From positions 1 to 64,000 of the forward strand of contig NZ_FOET01000005.1 in assembly GCF_900110735.1 (NCBI RefSeq): a stretch of 64,000 bases of DNA. The letters are read 5' to 3'. Position numbers and translations under genes: made by a program. Positions 1 to 8,230 of the stretch are shown here, one piece after another; the stretch's first letter is position 1, and each line of letters begins with the position of its first letter. Under the pieces are notes generated by a model that saw nothing but the letters and a program-made list of their open reading frames with translations, did not search any database and was not told the origin of the DNA. Source of the stretch: Streptomyces radiopugnans (lineage in GTDB: Bacteria > Actinomycetota > Actinomycetes > Streptomycetales > Streptomycetaceae).

Positions 1-36
1 GGGGGACCGTGTGGGAGAGTAGGACGCCGCCGAACA
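1..36 (+). rRNA. rrf: 5S ribosomal RNA, 3' end only
   Basis: The first bases (GTGGGAGAGTAGGACGCCGC, then CGAAC) match the conserved 3' end of actinobacterial 5S rRNA. The 5' part lies outside the window. A strong terminator follows at once, as expected at the end of an rrn operon. The 3' boundary is approximate to a few bases. Confidence 0.9.
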
Positions 37-44
37 ATTATTCA

Positions 45-85
45 GCCTCGGTCTTCGAGTTTCGACTCGGAGACCGAGGCTTTTT
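45..85 (+). terminator. Rho-independent terminator of the rRNA operon
   Basis: Arms 45-60 and 65-80 pair almost perfectly (GCCTCGGTCT with AGACCGAGGC, then CGAGT with ACTCG) around a TTCG tetraloop at 61-64, followed by five T residues at 81-85. It directly follows the 5S rRNA end. Confidence 0.92.
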
Positions 86-176
86 CGCGTTGTGGTCGGT
101 TCTGCTCCGAGGGGAATTCGACTTTCGGTGTGACGTCGCCGGTCTCGTGATGCCGTGACGCCGCGCGGTGTCGGCG

Positions 177-608
177 TCAGGCCGGGAAGCGGCGGATGAA
201 GCGGCGTTGCCGGGGTGTTTCGACGGCACGTGGGGAGTAGTGCTTCCTGACGTGGGTTACGGCCTCGTCACCCGGTAGTCCGTCCAGTGCGGCGAGGCAG
301 GCCAGCGCCGTGCCGGTGCGGCCGTATCCGCCTCCGCAGGCGATCTCGACGCGTTCGGTTTCCGCGCGTTCCCATGCCTCGCGCAGGGCCTCGGCCGCCG
401 CCGTCCGGTCCGGCGGCAGGCGGAAGTCCGGCCAGCGGACCCAGCGGAAGTCCCAGGGGACGGCGGGTGGTTCCTTGCCCAGGAGGTACAGCGCAAAGGC
501 GGGGGCGGGGCCTTCGGGGAGCGGGCGGCGCAGTCCACGGCCGCGGACGAGCCGGCCGGACGGCAGCCGAAGCACACCTGCCGCGGCGGGATCCCAGGTC
601 GTGGTCAC
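177..608 (-). CDS. protein-tyrosine-phosphatase-like protein, coupled to the T4SS-like locus
   Basis: 143 aa from the GTG at 608, whose GTGA overlaps the stop of the upstream VirD4-like gene; this fixes the start and implies translational coupling. A WPD-loop-like segment (RWPDF, Asp about 61) precedes the P-loop ACGGGYGRTG, which has the CX5R signature (Cys about 91, Arg about 97) of Cys-based phosphatases. The His that normally precedes the Cys is Ala here. The protein is short and has no signal peptide or membrane segment, so it should be cytosolic. Substrate is unknown; a role in regulating the secretion apparatus is inference from the operon only. It could be an active protein or small-molecule phosphatase, or a binding-only relative. 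Confidence 0.75.
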   Translation of the reverse strand: MTTTWDPAAAGVLRLPSGRLVRGRGLRRPLPEGPAPAFALYLLGKEPPAVPWDFRWVRWPDFRLPPDRTAAAEALREAWERAETERVEIACGGGYGRTGTALACLAALDGLPGDEAVTHVRKHYSPRAVETPRQRRFIRRFPA

Positions 609-2161
609 GGTGTGGGTCTGGGAGCCGGCGGCCCGGTTTCGCCGAGCTGCGGCCACCAGACGTGTGCCTGGGCCTCCGAACGCAGCAGCGCCAGGGTCGG
701 CATGCCCATCGGCTCGCCGTTCGCCAGCAGGTCGGGAAGCTGGGGGATGGGGGCGACGGCCGCGACGTTGTGGAGGATCAGGGAGAGTGGTGGGTCGAGC
801 CGACCGGCGGATGACCCTGCGGCCATGCGGCGGCCGTGCTCGACCACGCTCGCGGTGAGGGCCGTGAGGAGCGGCATCGTGCCGGGGGCGCGGCGCGGAT
901 CCTCGACGGTTTCGCCCACGACATAGAGCGTTCCCCATTCGGCCGCAAAGGATTCCAGCGCGGCCGAATCCGTGCGGGGCGCCGTACACGCGTTGCGGAC
1001 GTGGAGCTGGGAGAGGCAGGCGAGGGCGCTCCGGACGATGCGGAGGGCGGCGTCCCGGCGCTCGGGGTGGGCGATCAGGGTCGCCTCCAGCTCACCCGCC
1101 GCACCGGAAGCCGCCTTGGGGTGCGTGCGCAGGATCCGGACGGCCTCGGAGGAGGAGCCCGCCGTGGCGTTGGCCCAGCGGTGGACCTGGCGGAACGGCT
1201 CTCCGGCCACGGCGGCGGCGTGCAGCCAGCATCCCAGGAGCGTCTCGGCGGCGTCGTGGGCGGCCGCGTCCGCCCGTGCGGGGCTGCGTACGGGAGCGAG
1301 CAGGGCCGCGGCCCGCGCGGCGGCGGTACGGCGGTCGTCGCAGCCGTGGTGGGGTGACCAGCGCAGCCGTACGGGTGCGTCGGTGAGCTGTCCCGGGTCA
1401 TAGACGTGGACGGGGCCGAGCTTGGCGCGGGCTCCCGCGGTCTCCGCCCACAGGGCGGGGTCGGCGGTCACGACGAGTGCGGCTCCGGGGGCGGCGCGCA
1501 GGGCGTCGGCCGCCCGGTGGGTGTGGAGAGCGCCGTACTCGGCGCCCGCGGGCGGACCGGAGAACGCCTCGGGGACGGGATGGGCCCGTACGGCGGCGGG
1601 GGCCTGTACGGGCTCCTGCGGGGACGTGGGGGCCGCCGCCTCGGGCGGTGCGGCTCCGTGGTCCTCGGGCCCTCCGTGAGAGGGGAGGGGCGCCGCGGCC
1701 GCCTCGTGGGGCGAGGGTGGGACGCTCTTGTGCGGAGCCGCCTGCCGGGCAGCCCGCCGGGCAGCCCGCCGGGCCGCGCGCAGGGCGCGCCGACGGGCCA
1801 CGGCGCCGGCGGCGAAGAACCCCAGGACCGTCAGGACCATCGCCTGGCCGATGAGGATCCCCCAGAACAGGCCCGGCCCCGGCAGGGTCCCGGTCTGTGC
1901 CCCGGGCCAGGCGGCGGCCAGGTCGCCCGGTTCGGAGACGAGCGAGCGCATGGCCGCCGGGGTGTGGACGAAGGTGACGCCCCGCGGCCATGCTCCGTGG
2001 GCGAGGAGGCCGGCCAGTCCGGCGGCCGTCCAGCACAGGGCGGTGACGCCCAGCAGGAAGCCGATGAGGCCGAGCAGCAGGCCGTCGGGGATGCCCCTCT
2101 CCGGCGGGGCGCCCGTACCGCCGTCCTGTGCCCCGGGCGCTCCGCCGTGGCTCCGCGCCAC
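605..2161 (-). CDS. TraG/VirD4-like protein with degenerate nucleotide-binding motifs
   Basis: 518 aa from the GTG at 2161, two bases after the stop of the upstream ATPase gene; the long open frame upstream of this is a shadow of that gene. Two N-terminal membrane segments (about residues 27-50 and 90-115) precede an Arg/Ala/Pro-rich linker and a cytosolic domain. Segments such as KLGPVHVYDPGQL, LRWSPHHGC and VAPIPQLPDLLANG match the actinobacterial TraG/TraM-type coupling-protein fold. The expected P-loop (GPPRAGKG-like) reads GPPAGAEYG, with no Lys, and the Walker B pair DE is replaced by HN (LILHNVAAVAPIP). It is therefore probably unable to hydrolyse ATP. Genes on both sides are translationally coupled, arguing against simple decay. 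Confidence 0.75.
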   Translation of the reverse strand: MARSHGGAPGAQDGGTGAPPERGIPDGLLLGLIGFLLGVTALCWTAAGLAGLLAHGAWPRGVTFVHTPAAMRSLVSEPGDLAAAWPGAQTGTLPGPGLFWGILIGQAMVLTVLGFFAAGAVARRRALRAARRAARRAARQAAPHKSVPPSPHEAAAAPLPSHGGPEDHGAAPPEAAAPTSPQEPVQAPAAVRAHPVPEAFSGPPAGAEYGALHTHRAADALRAAPGAALVVTADPALWAETAGARAKLGPVHVYDPGQLTDAPVRLRWSPHHGCDDRRTAAARAAALLAPVRSPARADAAAHDAAETLLGCWLHAAAVAGEPFRQVHRWANATAGSSSEAVRILRTHPKAASGAAGELEATLIAHPERRDAALRIVRSALACLSQLHVRNACTAPRTDSAALESFAAEWGTLYVVGETVEDPRRAPGTMPLLTALTASVVEHGRRMAAGSSAGRLDPPLSLILHNVAAVAPIPQLPDLLANGEPMGMPTLALLRSEAQAHVWWPQLGETGPPAPRPTP

Positions 2162-2163
2162 CG

Positions 2164-3606
2164 TCAGGCCACCGTCTCGTCGGCGCGTGCGAGCCGCTCC
2201 ATCGCGGCCGCCCGGGACTCGGTCTCGGCGTCGAGGTCGTCGGCCAGGGTGTCCTGCAGGGGCGAGCGGGGCGAGGAGTCGGCCGGGGAGTCGTCCGCGG
2301 AGGATTCGGTCATGGCGCGGTCGGTGAAGACCAGTGGGCGTTCGGCCTCGGTGACCAGGTGTTTGACGACCTGGACGTTGCCGTTGACGTCCCAGACGGC
2401 GATACCGGGGGTGAGCGTGGGGATGATCTCCACGGCCCAGCGGGGCAGTCCCAGCACCTTTCCGGTGGCCCGCGCCTCGTCCGCCTTCTGGGCGTAGATG
2501 GTGCGGGTGGAGGCCATCTTGAGGATGGCGGCCGCCTCCCTGGCCGCCGCTCCGTCGACGACGTCCGACAGGTGGTGGACGACCGCGACGAACGACAGGC
2601 CCAGGCGCCGGCCGAACTTCAGCAGGCGCTGGAAGAGCTGGGCGACGAAGGGGCTGTTGATGATGTGCCACGCCTCCTCGACCAGGAAGATCCGCTTCTT
2701 GCGGTCGGGGCGGATCCAGGTGTGCTCCAGCCAGACGCCGACGATGGCCATCAGGATCGGCATGGCGATGGAGTTGCGGTCGATGTGGGAGAGGTCGAAG
2801 ACGATCAGGGGCGCGTCGAGGTCGATGCCCACCGTCGTCGGGCCGTCGAACATGCCGCGCAGGTCGCCGTCGACCAGGCGGTCCAGGACGAGGGCCACGT
2901 CCAGGCCCCAGGCGCGGACGTCCTCCAGGGCGACGTTCATCGCCTCGGCCGACTCCGGCTCCGGGTGGCGCAGTTGCTCGACTATGTCGGTGAGGACGGG
3001 CTGGCGTCCGGTGACGGTCTCGTTGACGTAGGAGTGCGCGACCTTCAGCGCGAAGCCGGCGCGCTCGTCGAGGCCGTGGCCCATGGCGACCTCGATGATG
3101 GTGCGCAGCAGGGCGAGCTGGCCGGTGGTGGTGATGGACGGGTCCAGCGGGTTGAGGCGGATGCCCTGGTCGAGCGCGGCCATCGGGTCCAGGCGGATGG
3201 GGGTGACGCCCATCTGCTCGGCGATCAGGTTCCACTCGCCCACGCCGTCCTCGCCCTGGGCGTCCAGGACGACGACCTGGCGGTCGCGGAAGCGCAGCTG
3301 GCGCAGGATGTAGGTCTTCTCCAGCGCCGACTTGCCGTTGCCGGACTCGCCCAGCACCAGCCAGTGGGGGGCGGGGAGTTGCTGGCCGTAGAGCTGGAAG
3401 GGGTCGTAGATGTAGCCCTTGCCGCTGTAGACCTCGCGGCCGATGATCACCCCGGAGTCGCCCAGTCCGGGGGCGGCGGTGGGCAGGTAGACGGCCTGGG
3501 CCTGGCCCGTGGAGGTGCGCACGGGCAGGCGGGTGGTCTCGGTCTTGCCGAAGACGAAGCTGGTGAAGGCGTCGGTGACGGCGGTCAGCGGATCGAACGC
3601 GGCCAT
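2164..3606 (-). CDS. VirB4/TraC-type secretion ATPase
   Basis: 480 aa, ATG at 3606 with a GAGGAGG ribosome-binding site that also spans the upstream stop codon. Walker A GESGNGKS is at about residues 86-93, Walker B is IFLVEEAWHI, and the fold is that of the VirB4/TrbE/TraC motor ATPases of type IV secretion. It lacks the N-terminal CagE-like and membrane portion of full VirB4 proteins; the 516-aa gene just upstream probably supplies it. Expected to sit on the cytoplasmic face of the inner membrane and power assembly or export. It is the only gene in the locus with intact nucleotide-binding motifs. Confidence 0.85.
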   Translation of the reverse strand: MAAFDPLTAVTDAFTSFVFGKTETTRLPVRTSTGQAQAVYLPTAAPGLGDSGVIIGREVYSGKGYIYDPFQLYGQQLPAPHWLVLGESGNGKSALEKTYILRQLRFRDRQVVVLDAQGEDGVGEWNLIAEQMGVTPIRLDPMAALDQGIRLNPLDPSITTTGQLALLRTIIEVAMGHGLDERAGFALKVAHSYVNETVTGRQPVLTDIVEQLRHPEPESAEAMNVALEDVRAWGLDVALVLDRLVDGDLRGMFDGPTTVGIDLDAPLIVFDLSHIDRNSIAMPILMAIVGVWLEHTWIRPDRKKRIFLVEEAWHIINSPFVAQLFQRLLKFGRRLGLSFVAVVHHLSDVVDGAAAREAAAILKMASTRTIYAQKADEARATGKVLGLPRWAVEIIPTLTPGIAVWDVNGNVQVVKHLVTEAERPLVFTDRAMTESSADDSPADSSPRSPLQDTLADDLDAETESRAAAMERLARADETVA

Positions 3607-3621
3607 GGTGGTTGCGCCTCC

Positions 3622-5172
3622 TCAGCGGCGGATGCCGGTCGCGAACGGCAGGGTGTTCACGAACGCACGGTGATGCTCCCGGTCGCACCACTCCAGCTTC
3701 AAGTAGCTCTTTCCGGCCGATGCCCGGATCGTGCGCTTGTCACGTGCCAGGGCGTCGGGGTTGCGGGACGAGACGGTGATGTAGCCGACGAGGTTGACGC
3801 CCGCGGCGCCGGAGGCGAGGTCCTCGCCGCGCTGGTCGACGCGGCTGTGGGCGGCCACGTCGCGCGGGTCGACGGTGCGGTTCATCTTGGCGGCGCGGCT
3901 GGCCTCGGCGGCGTCGTTGGTCTTCTCCGTCAGCATGCGCTCGATGGCGACCTCGGTCGGCTCCAGGTCCATGCAGACGGCGACGGTGCGGATCACGTCG
4001 GGGGTGTGGACCAGCAGCGGGGCGAGGAAGTTGACGCCCACGGGGGTCATCGGCCACTCCTTGACCCAGGCGGTGGCGTGGCACCAGGGGGCGCGGGTGG
4101 CGGACTCGCGGGTCTTGGCCTGGAGGTAGGTGGGCTCGGAGGCGTCCAGTTCGGCGGGCCAGGCGTTGCGGCGGCTCATGGCCTGGATGTGGTCGATGGG
4201 GTGGTCCGGGTCGTACATGGAGTGGACCAGGGACGCCATGCGGGACTGGCCCAGCGGCTGCCGCACCCGGATGTCGGCCTCGGTGAGGCGGGCGCAGATG
4301 TCGGTGAGCTCCCGGGCCATGACGACGGCCAGGCCCTCGTCGCGGGTGAGGCGGCGGCCGGTGGAGGCGCGGGTGGCCTTGGCGATCGCGGCGGCCTCGG
4401 CGGCCAGGTCGCGGGTGTAGTGCATACAGGCCACCAGATAGGCGCGGTGCTGCTCGCTTGAGGTGGAGACCATCGACAGCAGCTGCTCGTAGGAGTCGCG
4501 CAGCCAGGGTGCGGCCCGTTCGTCGCCGCGCTGCGCGACGTCCTTGGCGTGGGCGTCGGGGTCGGCGGGGAGGGTGCGGGCGAGCATCTGGAGGCGGGTG
4601 ACGAAGCCGTCGCCGTTGGCCACGTGCTTGAGGAGGGTGCCGAAGCGGTCGACGAGGGCCTCCTGGTCCTCGCTGTCGCGCAGGCCCACGCCCGGTCCCT
4701 CGATCTCGATGGCGGCGGTGACGGTGCGGCGGTCGGCGTGGAGCAGTACGGCGATCTCGTCGGGCCCGAAGGGTGCGGACAGCCAGTTGACCCGGCCGAC
4801 GCCGGGGGGAGCGGGGATGTCCACCTCGGTGCCGTCCAGCCGGGTGCCGGCCTCGGCGGCGGTGGAGCGGTAGGTGGTGCCGCGGCGCAGCAGGCGCCGG
4901 TAACTGCGGTTGATCTCGAACCACTTGTAGTACGTCCGGCCGTTGTAGGGGACGTACACCGCGGCCAGGGCGATCAGCGGGAAGCCGACCAGCAGGGCGA
5001 TGCGCAGCGACAGGACGGGGACCAGGAGCCCGCTCATCATGCCGAGGAAGGCGCCCGCGATGATCAGCGCGATCTCGCCCGTCTCCCGGTTCCTGCCGAC
5101 GATGGCGTTGGGACGGGCGCGCCCGATCATGTACGTGCGGCGCGGAGCGACGGTGTGGGACGGGGTCGTCAT
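3622..5172 (-). CDS. membrane-anchored T4SS component (SCO6880-type, VirB3/VirB4 N-terminal-like)
   Basis: 516 aa, ATG at 5172 overlapping the stop of the VirB6-like gene by four bases. Two membrane segments lie near the N terminus (about residues 31-70, IALIIAGAFLGMMSGLLVPV and the next helix), as in PrgI/VirB3-like proteins. The rest is a large soluble domain with no Walker motifs. The arrangement (short membrane part, then a domain preceding a separately encoded VirB4 ATPase) suggests it is the N-terminal half of a split VirB3-VirB4. Similar proteins are, from memory, called the SCO6880 family; not checked. Its position in the operon and the coupling support a membrane-platform role. Confidence 0.75.
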   Translation of the reverse strand: MTTPSHTVAPRRTYMIGRARPNAIVGRNRETGEIALIIAGAFLGMMSGLLVPVLSLRIALLVGFPLIALAAVYVPYNGRTYYKWFEINRSYRRLLRRGTTYRSTAAEAGTRLDGTEVDIPAPPGVGRVNWLSAPFGPDEIAVLLHADRRTVTAAIEIEGPGVGLRDSEDQEALVDRFGTLLKHVANGDGFVTRLQMLARTLPADPDAHAKDVAQRGDERAAPWLRDSYEQLLSMVSTSSEQHRAYLVACMHYTRDLAAEAAAIAKATRASTGRRLTRDEGLAVVMARELTDICARLTEADIRVRQPLGQSRMASLVHSMYDPDHPIDHIQAMSRRNAWPAELDASEPTYLQAKTRESATRAPWCHATAWVKEWPMTPVGVNFLAPLLVHTPDVIRTVAVCMDLEPTEVAIERMLTEKTNDAAEASRAAKMNRTVDPRDVAAHSRVDQRGEDLASGAAGVNLVGYITVSSRNPDALARDKRTIRASAGKSYLKLEWCDREHHRAFVNTLPFATGIRR

Positions 5173-6461
5173 CCGCGATCACCTCCGGTGCGGTTGCTGG
5201 TGGTGCCGCCGCCGCTGCCCGTGCGGGGCGGGGGCGGCGCGGTGGGCCGGGAGGTCTGGGCGCCACGCGAGGCGTGGGCGGCCACACCGCCGGAGACCGG
5301 GTTGGCGGGCCGGGCGGCGGCGCCGGACTGCCCGCCGCCGCTGCCGCCCTCGGCGCCGCCGCGGGCGCTGTGGGTGGTGATGCCCTGGCGGAGCATGGCG
5401 GCGGGCGAGGAGACGACGGCTGCGGCCGTACGGGAGGCGGGGTCGGCGCTGGCGTTGCGCTGGCGGACGATCTCGTCGCCGAAGCCGGGGACGAAGCGGT
5501 AGATCATGGCGCTGGCGAAGATGGCGAGCAGGATGATCGCCAGGCCGGAGACGATCGCGGAGAAGGCGTTGGGGCCCTCGTCGGAGGCGAGCGCCCCGGC
5601 GAGGCCGAGGACGATGACGATGACCGGCTTGACGAGGATCACCGCGATCATGATGCCCGCCCAGCGGCGTACGTGGCCCCACAGGTTCTTGTCGACGAGC
5701 CCGGCGTAGACGACCGTGCCCAGCAGGGCGCCGACGTACAGCAGGGCGGCGCGGATGACGAGTTCGAGCCAGAGGACGCCGGCGGCCAGGACGGAGACGA
5801 GGGAGACGACGATCAGCATGATGGGGCCGCCGCCGATGTCGTCCCCCTTCTTGAGTGCCTCGGAGAAGGAGCCGAAGAACTTGTCGGTGTCGGATCCGGT
5901 GCCCGCGGCGATCACGTCGGTGACGGCGTCGGTCGCGGTGACCAGGGTGTAGAGGATCAGGGGGGTGAAGGCGGAGGCGAGGACCGTCAGCCACAGGAAG
6001 CCGATGGCCTCGGTGAGCGCCTCGGTGAGGGGGATGCCGCGGACGGCGCGCTTGGCGACGGCCAGCAGCCACAGCACGAGGGTGAGGATCGTCGAGGCGG
6101 CGAAGACGACAGCGTACTGGCGCAGGAACGCGGGGTTGGTGAAGTCGACGGTGGCGGTGGAGGCGACGGCCTCGGAGAGCTTGTCGACGATCCAGGCGGC
6201 GGCCTCGGCGCAGCCCTGGGCGAGGGAGGCGAGGGGGTCGAGGGTGGACAGGGGGTCGGTGCCGGAGCCGCCGGCGCCGTCGGGGTCGCCTGTGTCGCAA
6301 AGGTCCCTGGCGGGGCTGCGGAGTTCCTCGCAGGCGTCCTGGCTCGGGGGTGTCGGCTCGTCGGCTGCCGCGCGGGCGGCCAGGCAGAACCCCGCGGCCT
6401 GCAGGCCCGCCAGGATCCCGGCGAGCGACAGGGCGCGGCGGCCGGCTCGGTCAACGGGCAT
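5169..6461 (-). CDS. VirB6/TrbL-like polytopic membrane protein
   Basis: 430 aa, ATG at 6461. A signal-like N terminus (ALSLAGILAGLQAAGFCLAA) precedes a short Cys-containing extracytoplasmic segment. Five to seven hydrophobic helices lie between about residues 115 and 330, including VVFAASTILTLVLWLLAV and IMIAVILVKPVIVIVLGLAG. The C-terminal 100 residues are Gly/Ser/Pro/Arg rich and disordered. This architecture is typical of VirB6/TrbL proteins of Gram-positive T4SSs, which form part of the inner-membrane channel. It overlaps the VirB8-like gene by 11 bp and the next gene by 4 bp. Confidence 0.8.
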   Translation of the reverse strand: MPVDRAGRRALSLAGILAGLQAAGFCLAARAAADEPTPPSQDACEELRSPARDLCDTGDPDGAGGSGTDPLSTLDPLASLAQGCAEAAAWIVDKLSEAVASTATVDFTNPAFLRQYAVVFAASTILTLVLWLLAVAKRAVRGIPLTEALTEAIGFLWLTVLASAFTPLILYTLVTATDAVTDVIAAGTGSDTDKFFGSFSEALKKGDDIGGGPIMLIVVSLVSVLAAGVLWLELVIRAALLYVGALLGTVVYAGLVDKNLWGHVRRWAGIMIAVILVKPVIVIVLGLAGALASDEGPNAFSAIVSGLAIILLAIFASAMIYRFVPGFGDEIVRQRNASADPASRTAAAVVSSPAAMLRQGITTHSARGGAEGGSGGGQSGAAARPANPVSGGVAAHASRGAQTSRPTAPPPPRTGSGGGTTSNRTGGDRG

Positions 6462-7242
6462 AGGTGAACCCTCCGTACTCCTCGACGGCCTTGCTGATGT
6501 CCTCGGCTGTGGAGGCCCGGATGTCGCCCGGTACGGGGGCGGGGCCGTCCTCCTGGGAGTCCTGTGCGATCCTCCAGTCGGATCCGGCCCACCGCAGCTG
6601 GAAGGTCCAGGTCTTCCAGGTGGTGGTCACGGGCGTGGTCGACTCCTCGCCGGCCATGCCGATCAGGCCCGTGTACCAGACCTCGACGGTGGCGCCGTCG
6701 TCCCCGTACTCCGTCACCCTGGTGCCGACGGGGATGGTGCGTGAGACGAAGGTCATGCCGTCGGGGGCCTCGCCCTCCGGGGTGAGACCCAGGCGCTCGA
6801 AGAGGGCCTTCGAATAGGCCCTGTCCTGCGCGTCCTTGACGCGTGCGGCGGCTTCGGGGGTGTAGAGGGTGTCGACGAGCATGTGCCGGTGCTCGGTCTC
6901 GAACATGCCCGTACCGCCCAGTGCCACCGCGTAGTTGGCCGCGGCGCTCTGCGCGCCCTGTTCGGTGCGGGGGAAGCCCGAGGGCACGCCGTTCGACTGC
7001 CCGGTGACGGGGCGTTCGCCGGTGGGGGCGGTGGGCCGGGCGTCCTCGCGCGCCTCCCCGCCGCCGCCACCGGACGTGGTGTCACCGCCGCCCCTGTTGG
7101 CGAAGGCGATGGCCGCGATCAGCAGGACGACGACGCCCACCACCGTCACCATGCTGCGGCCCACCCGGACGGGCTGCCGTCTGGGCTCGTCGTACGCGTC
7201 GACGACGTCGTCCCCGTACCCGCCATCGCCGCCGATGCTCAT
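6451..7242 (-). CDS. VirB8/TcpC-like bitopic protein
   Basis: 263 aa, ATG at 7242. A short cytoplasmic tail, one membrane helix (MVTVVGVVVLLIAAIAFA, about residues 31-48), a Gly-rich linker and an extracytoplasmic C-terminal domain of about 170 residues give the topology of VirB8/TcpC/TraM proteins. The C-terminal domain carries an NTF2-like pattern (VEVWYTGLIG, WTFQLRWAGSDWRI) common in that family. It probably scaffolds the channel outside the membrane. It is followed by the overlapping VirB6-like gene. Confidence 0.8.
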   Translation of the reverse strand: MSIGGDGGYGDDVVDAYDEPRRQPVRVGRSMVTVVGVVVLLIAAIAFANRGGGDTTSGGGGGEAREDARPTAPTGERPVTGQSNGVPSGFPRTEQGAQSAAANYAVALGGTGMFETEHRHMLVDTLYTPEAAARVKDAQDRAYSKALFERLGLTPEGEAPDGMTFVSRTIPVGTRVTEYGDDGATVEVWYTGLIGMAGEESTTPVTTTWKTWTFQLRWAGSDWRIAQDSQEDGPAPVPGDIRASTAEDISKAVEEYGGFTYAR

Positions 7243-7301
7243 CGTGCGCGTGCCCTCTCGGTCGCCCGGGCGCCGCCCGGTTGTCGTCGTGCCCTGTCCA
7301 T
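7239..7301 (-). CDS. possible 20-codon leader peptide before the VirB8-like gene
   Basis: An ATG at 7301 with GGAG about eight bases upstream opens a 20-codon, Arg-rich frame. Its stop overlaps the VirB8-like ATG as ATGA. Such overlap suggests a translationally coupled leader, but a random short frame in G+C-rich DNA is equally possible. Confidence 0.3.
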   Translation of the reverse strand: MDRARRQPGGARATERARAR

Positions 7302-7809
7302 GACGTTAACTCCGCCGCGGCGGTTGTGGGACCGGTGTGTGCAGGATCGCTTCCGCACCGTGAGCAGTGGATCGCCGGACTCGGTCCGGTGGCGCCGCCT
7401 CGCGCCCTCCGGTCGTGTTCGGGCGGGGGAGGAGGGGAACCGGCCGGGGTGGGGGCGGATCCTGGGCTGGTGCATCGCTGCGGTGCTCTTTTTCCTGGTG
7501 GGGGGAGCGGTCGGGCGGACGCGGTCTCTCGGGTGCGGCGGGGCCGGCGCCGGCGGGTGCGCCGTCTGCCCCCGTCTGCCGCCGGTGCGCTGCCCGTGGG
7601 CGGGGACGTCCGGTCCCGCGGGGCCGTTCCGTCCGCCGTCGCGGGGTGACGGTTCTCACGGGGCGTCAGGCGTCCGCCGGCCGGGGCGCGCACCGCCGGC
7701 CGGCGGCGTACGGGACGGTTCGGACCTCTCGCCCGGGCACGCGGGCGCGCCCGGGAGCCGGGCACCGGGGGTGGGGGTCGGAGGGGGACGGGAGGCGGGG
7801 GCGGTGCGG
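7302..7809. other. 508-bp gap inside the T4SS-like locus
   Basis: Between the VirB2-like and VirB8-like genes. No frame here has convincing start signals or family features. The sequence has long G-rich runs on the plus strand and one short hydrophobic stretch in a plus-strand frame (ILGWCIAAVLFFLVGG), which I judge to be chance. It may hold a separate promoter for the VirB8-to-phosphatase part. Confidence 0.5.
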
Positions 7810-8118
7810 CTACACGGCCATGCCGTAGACGATCGTGAAGAGCGTGCCGAGGGACCCGATGATGAAGACTCCGGTCAGGCCCGCCACGATCAGGCCCTTG
7901 CCCTGCTCCGCGCTGAAGGTGTCGCGCAGCGCCGTGGCGCCGATGCGCTGCTTGGCCGCGCCCCAGATGGCGATGCCGAGGCAGAGGAGGATGGCGACGG
8001 CCATGACGACCTCGATCATCACGCGGGCCTCGTTGCCCAGAGATCCGAACGGGCCCCAGTCGGGGGCGATTCCGCCGATGATGGTGGTGATGTCGCCCTT
8101 TTCGGCTGCCAGAAACAT
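7810..8118 (-). CDS. small VirB2/TrbC-like membrane protein
   Basis: 102 aa, ATG at 8118. Two hydrophobic helices (VMIEVVMAVAILLCLGIAIWG and GLIVAGLTGVFIIGSLGTLF) are separated by a short basic loop (AAKQRIGATALRD). This matches the size and topology of VirB2-type pilins or small T4SS membrane subunits. An unusually long N-terminal segment before the first helix and the absence of a clear cleavage site leave the pilin role unproven. It is the first gene of the leftward locus, divergent from the VirB1-like hydrolase. Confidence 0.65.
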   Translation of the reverse strand: MFLAAEKGDITTIIGGIAPDWGPFGSLGNEARVMIEVVMAVAILLCLGIAIWGAAKQRIGATALRDTFSAEQGKGLIVAGLTGVFIIGSLGTLFTIVYGMAV

Positions 8119-8230
8119 GCTGTGTTCACCGCCCCGGTGAGGGTTGTCGAAAGTTGCGCTTCACTTGGATTCTGACACGGTTGCGGCCGAATCGGCAGTG
8201 AACTCCTTTCGGATGGGGGAGGGTTGAGGG

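Noticed and set aside
37..176. tRNA or mobile-element attachment site after the rRNA operon
   Set aside because: Only the terminator and an unremarkable stretch are seen; no tRNA-like cloverleaf, integrase or direct repeat flanking the T4SS-like locus was found.
2162..3691. N-terminal extension of the VirD4-like frame to about 1028 residues
   Set aside because: The upstream 510 residues are an alternate-frame reading of the ATPase gene, Arg/Pro/Gly-rich; the GTG at 2161 is the sensible start.
2128..4461. Very long plus-strand open frame opposite the ATPase genes
   Set aside because: Its Gly/Val/Asp/Gln-rich translation is the antisense of the VirB4-like and membrane genes; no start signal or family feature.
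7281..7828. Plus-strand frames in the gap of the T4SS-like locus, including a hydrophobic ILGWCIAAVLFFLVGG stretch
   Set aside because: No ribosome-binding site, poor composition, and the hydrophobic piece lies in a frame without a plausible start.
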